Below are positions 5,142 to 6,438 of a stretch of 6,438 nucleotides of DNA, in pieces. Made by a program: the position numbers and the translations under genes. Under the pieces are notes generated by a model. It saw nothing but the letters and a program-made list of their open reading frames with translations, did no database searches and was not told where the DNA came from. Location of the stretch: the NCBI GenBank assembly GCA_021730855.1, contig JAKFYM010000276.1:1-6438 (forward strand), given 5' to 3'. The DNA is from Bdellovibrionales bacterium (GTDB lineage: Bacteria; Bdellovibrionota; UBA1018; CAIPTA01). The first letter of the stretch is position 1, and every line of letters starts with the position of its first letter.

Positions 5142-6423
5142 TGAGGCGCAGTCAAAAGCCACCTCTAAAAATACTATTCGCGGTTTAGAAGTGCGGGTTA
5201 TAGACGGGTTTTCCACGGGCCACACGCCTTACGGATATGATTCTATCCCTACAAAATCTCAGACCGTTAAAGGGATAGAAAAGCCATCTCATTTTCAACC
5301 AAGAATCAATGAGCCACAGGCCGCTATCATTAGACGAATTTGGCAAGCGTTTGCTGATGGCCACGGCCCCAAGATCATCGCCAGAAGTTTGAATGAAGAT
5401 GGAGTTCTCCCACCAGACAGAAAAAGAGAAAGCCAACGGTGGTCAGAACGAACTATCAAAAAAATGCTAGAGCAGAAAAAATATCTCGGAAGATGGGAAT
5501 ATAGAAAAACGAAAGTCGTAAAAGACCCTATACGAAATCGACTTACTCAACAGCCTCGACCAAAGGAGGAATGGTTGGTCACGGAAATGCCCCACCTAAG
5601 AATTATTTCACCTGAACTGGAAAAGCGTGTGGGAGATAGAAAGGAAGAAATTAGTCGCAAAGGAAAAGTTTACGGAAACCTCACCCGTATGGACAACACA
5701 TCAAAACACTTATTTGTCGGTAGCGTTACCTGCCACGAATGCGGGGGAAATTTTGTAGTCGTTTCTGGGAAGGGATATATGGGGTGCTTCAACGCCCACC
5801 GAGAAACAACAGTAAGCTGTAAAAATTCGCAAACCATAAATATGGCTACACTGGAAGAGTCGCTATTAGACGAATTCTGGAAGATTATTGAAAAAGAGGA
5901 GGTCTATAAGCTCCTCGCCACCAGATATAACCAGCTAATGGCAAAAAAGCATGGCGATGCTCCTGCGCGGATTGAAGAACTAGATCATCTGATAGCAGGC
6001 GTAGAAAAGTCGATTGCCAATTTCGTAAAATTTATCGCTGATGGAAATGCCTCCGAATTCGTAGTCAAAGGTCTAAAAGAATCAGAGGGCAAGCTAATGC
6101 TGCACAAGAAGGAACGGGAATATCTAGCCGCGCAGTTGAACGAAACAATTTACGTTACCCCTAGTGCGGTGAAGAAAAAACTTTCGGAGCTACCGCAGCT
6201 ACTTGCTCAAAAAACTGTGCTGGCCAACCAAATTATTAAAAATCTCGTGCCTGGCAAAATCAAACTCACGCCCACAGAAGTTGCTGGCAGAAAAACTTAT
6301 CTTGCTGAGGGCGTTTTGAATTTTCATTCTGTTATGCAAAACGCTCTTACTGGGGAATTACAGACCGTGCCTTTTGCGCCGGGTGCGCGACTTCGCCGAC
6401 GTGCATGGCCGTGGGGTAATTGA
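5098..6423 (+). CDS. Large serine recombinase lacking its catalytic domain (5' truncated)
   Basis: Similarity begins at about residue 10 (KGYANEAQSK...NTIRGLE), which fits the end of the long helix joining the catalytic and DNA-binding parts. The Recombinase domain follows (GFSTGHTPYGYDSIP at 37-51, NEPQAAIIRRIWQAFADG at 71-88, IARSLNEDGV, and WSERTIKKMLEQKKYLG at 115-131). A recombinase zinc ribbon (Cys212, Cys215, Cys230, Cys241) and a charged coiled-coil-like region (~290-350) complete it. The usual ~120-140-residue resolvase domain with the nucleophilic Ser (YxRVSxxxQ type) is absent: an in-frame TAA stands at 5071-5073 and the leftward lipoprotein gene begins at 5040. The TTG at 5098 is a formal start without a good Shine-Dalgarno, so this may be a pseudogene or a DNA-binding remnant. 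The last ~17 residues (Arg/Trp/Pro-rich) are read out of frame from ruvB-like DNA. Confidence 0.85.
   Translation: MRRYKDIWVFKGYANEAQSKATSKNTIRGLEVRVIDGFSTGHTPYGYDSIPTKSQTVKGIEKPSHFQPRINEPQAAIIRRIWQAFADGHGPKIIARSLNEDGVLPPDRKRESQRWSERTIKKMLEQKKYLGRWEYRKTKVVKDPIRNRLTQQPRPKEEWLVTEMPHLRIISPELEKRVGDRKEEISRKGKVYGNLTRMDNTSKHLFVGSVTCHECGGNFVVVSGKGYMGCFNAHRETTVSCKNSQTINMATLEESLLDEFWKIIEKEEVYKLLATRYNQLMAKKHGDAPARIEELDHLIAGVEKSIANFVKFIADGNASEFVVKGLKESEGKLMLHKKEREYLAAQLNETIYVTPSAVKKKLSELPQLLAQKTVLANQIIKNLVPGKIKLTPTEVAGRKTYLAEGVLNFHSVMQNALTGELQTVPFAPGARLRRRAWPWGN
6364..6373. other. Probable attachment-site junction (element end / ruvB)
   Basis: Up to about 6365 the sequence reads as recombinase coding DNA of moderate GC. 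From about 6371 it becomes GC-rich and encodes RuvB in a different frame. In RuvB the residues before LLRRVRDF are normally an IANR-type sequence, but here the frame gives YRPC, so similarity stops abruptly at this point. This is the pattern of an att site used by a serine integrase. The exact crossover dinucleotide cannot be fixed from one end. Confidence 0.6.
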
Positions 6424-6438
6424 CCAGGCTCTTGCCCG
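6371..6438 (+). pseudogene. ruvB: ruvB fragment, 5' part replaced at the junction, 3' part running off the window
   Basis: The frame starting CTT TTG CGC CGG at 6371 translates to LLRRVRDFADVHGRGVID followed by QALA. This matches the C-terminal winged-helix domain of the Holliday-junction branch-migration ATPase RuvB (E. coli: LLRRVRDFAEVKHDGTIS). It stays open to the window end. The residues that should precede it (GTPRIANR in RuvB) are missing and recombinase coding sequence is found instead. The match is short but lies in a very conserved block. Only the 3' part of ruvB is expected here; the 5' part should lie at the other end of the inserted element if the insertion model is right. Confidence 0.8.

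Noticed and set aside
4913..5188. Plus-strand open frame across the lipoprotein 5' end and recombinase start
   Set aside because: Its translation has no recognisable family pattern and it overlaps two better-supported genes.
6362..6438. Recombinase tail as a genuine conserved C-terminal domain
   Set aside because: The abrupt rise in GC and the strong RuvB match in another frame explain this stretch better.

Overview
The window holds three blocks, probably from a Gram-negative proteobacterium or relative; a Bdellovibrio-like lineage is my best guess. That guess rests on the mix of a copper nitrite reductase fused to a cytochrome c domain, a Tat-exported HiPIP, LPP20/PEGA-type envelope proteins and intermediate GC. 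It is an inference only, since no rRNA or other marker is present.

Block 1 (1-2363, plus strand) is the end of a tight denitrification operon. It runs from the 3' part of nirK (Cu nitrite reductase with a C-terminal c-type cytochrome domain), through nirV (a formylglycine-generating-enzyme-like fold without the catalytic cysteines) and a SCO1/SenC copper chaperone, to a Tat-exported high-potential iron-sulfur protein. The genes are spaced by 2 bp, a 17-bp overlap and 35 bp. They make sense together: the SCO protein may supply copper, the HiPIP and the fused heme domain may deliver electrons, and NirV is a known nirK companion of unknown function.

Block 2 (5040-2404, minus strand, convergent with block 1) is a three-gene envelope operon. 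It encodes an LPP20-like lipoprotein, a secreted protein with an LPP20-like N-terminus and a PEGA-like C-terminus, and a secreted 407-aa protein I do not recognise. Spacing is 23 bp, then a 23-bp overlap with a strong internal Shine-Dalgarno. A possible leftward terminator lies in the 3' end of the HiPIP gene.

Block 3 (about 5098-6438, plus strand) is the end of a mobile element. A large serine recombinase keeps its DNA-binding Recombinase domain, zinc ribbon and coiled coil but has lost its N-terminal catalytic domain. Its reading frame runs directly into sequence that, in another frame, encodes the conserved RuvB stretch LLRRVRDFADVHGRGVID. I read this as an attachment-site junction inside ruvB, where the recombinase takes its last residues and stop codon from out-of-frame ruvB sequence. 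A 9-bp inverted repeat (5097-5105 / 5133-5141) sits at the other, truncated end of the recombinase gene. Whether blocks 1 and 2 are cargo of the same element cannot be decided from this window.
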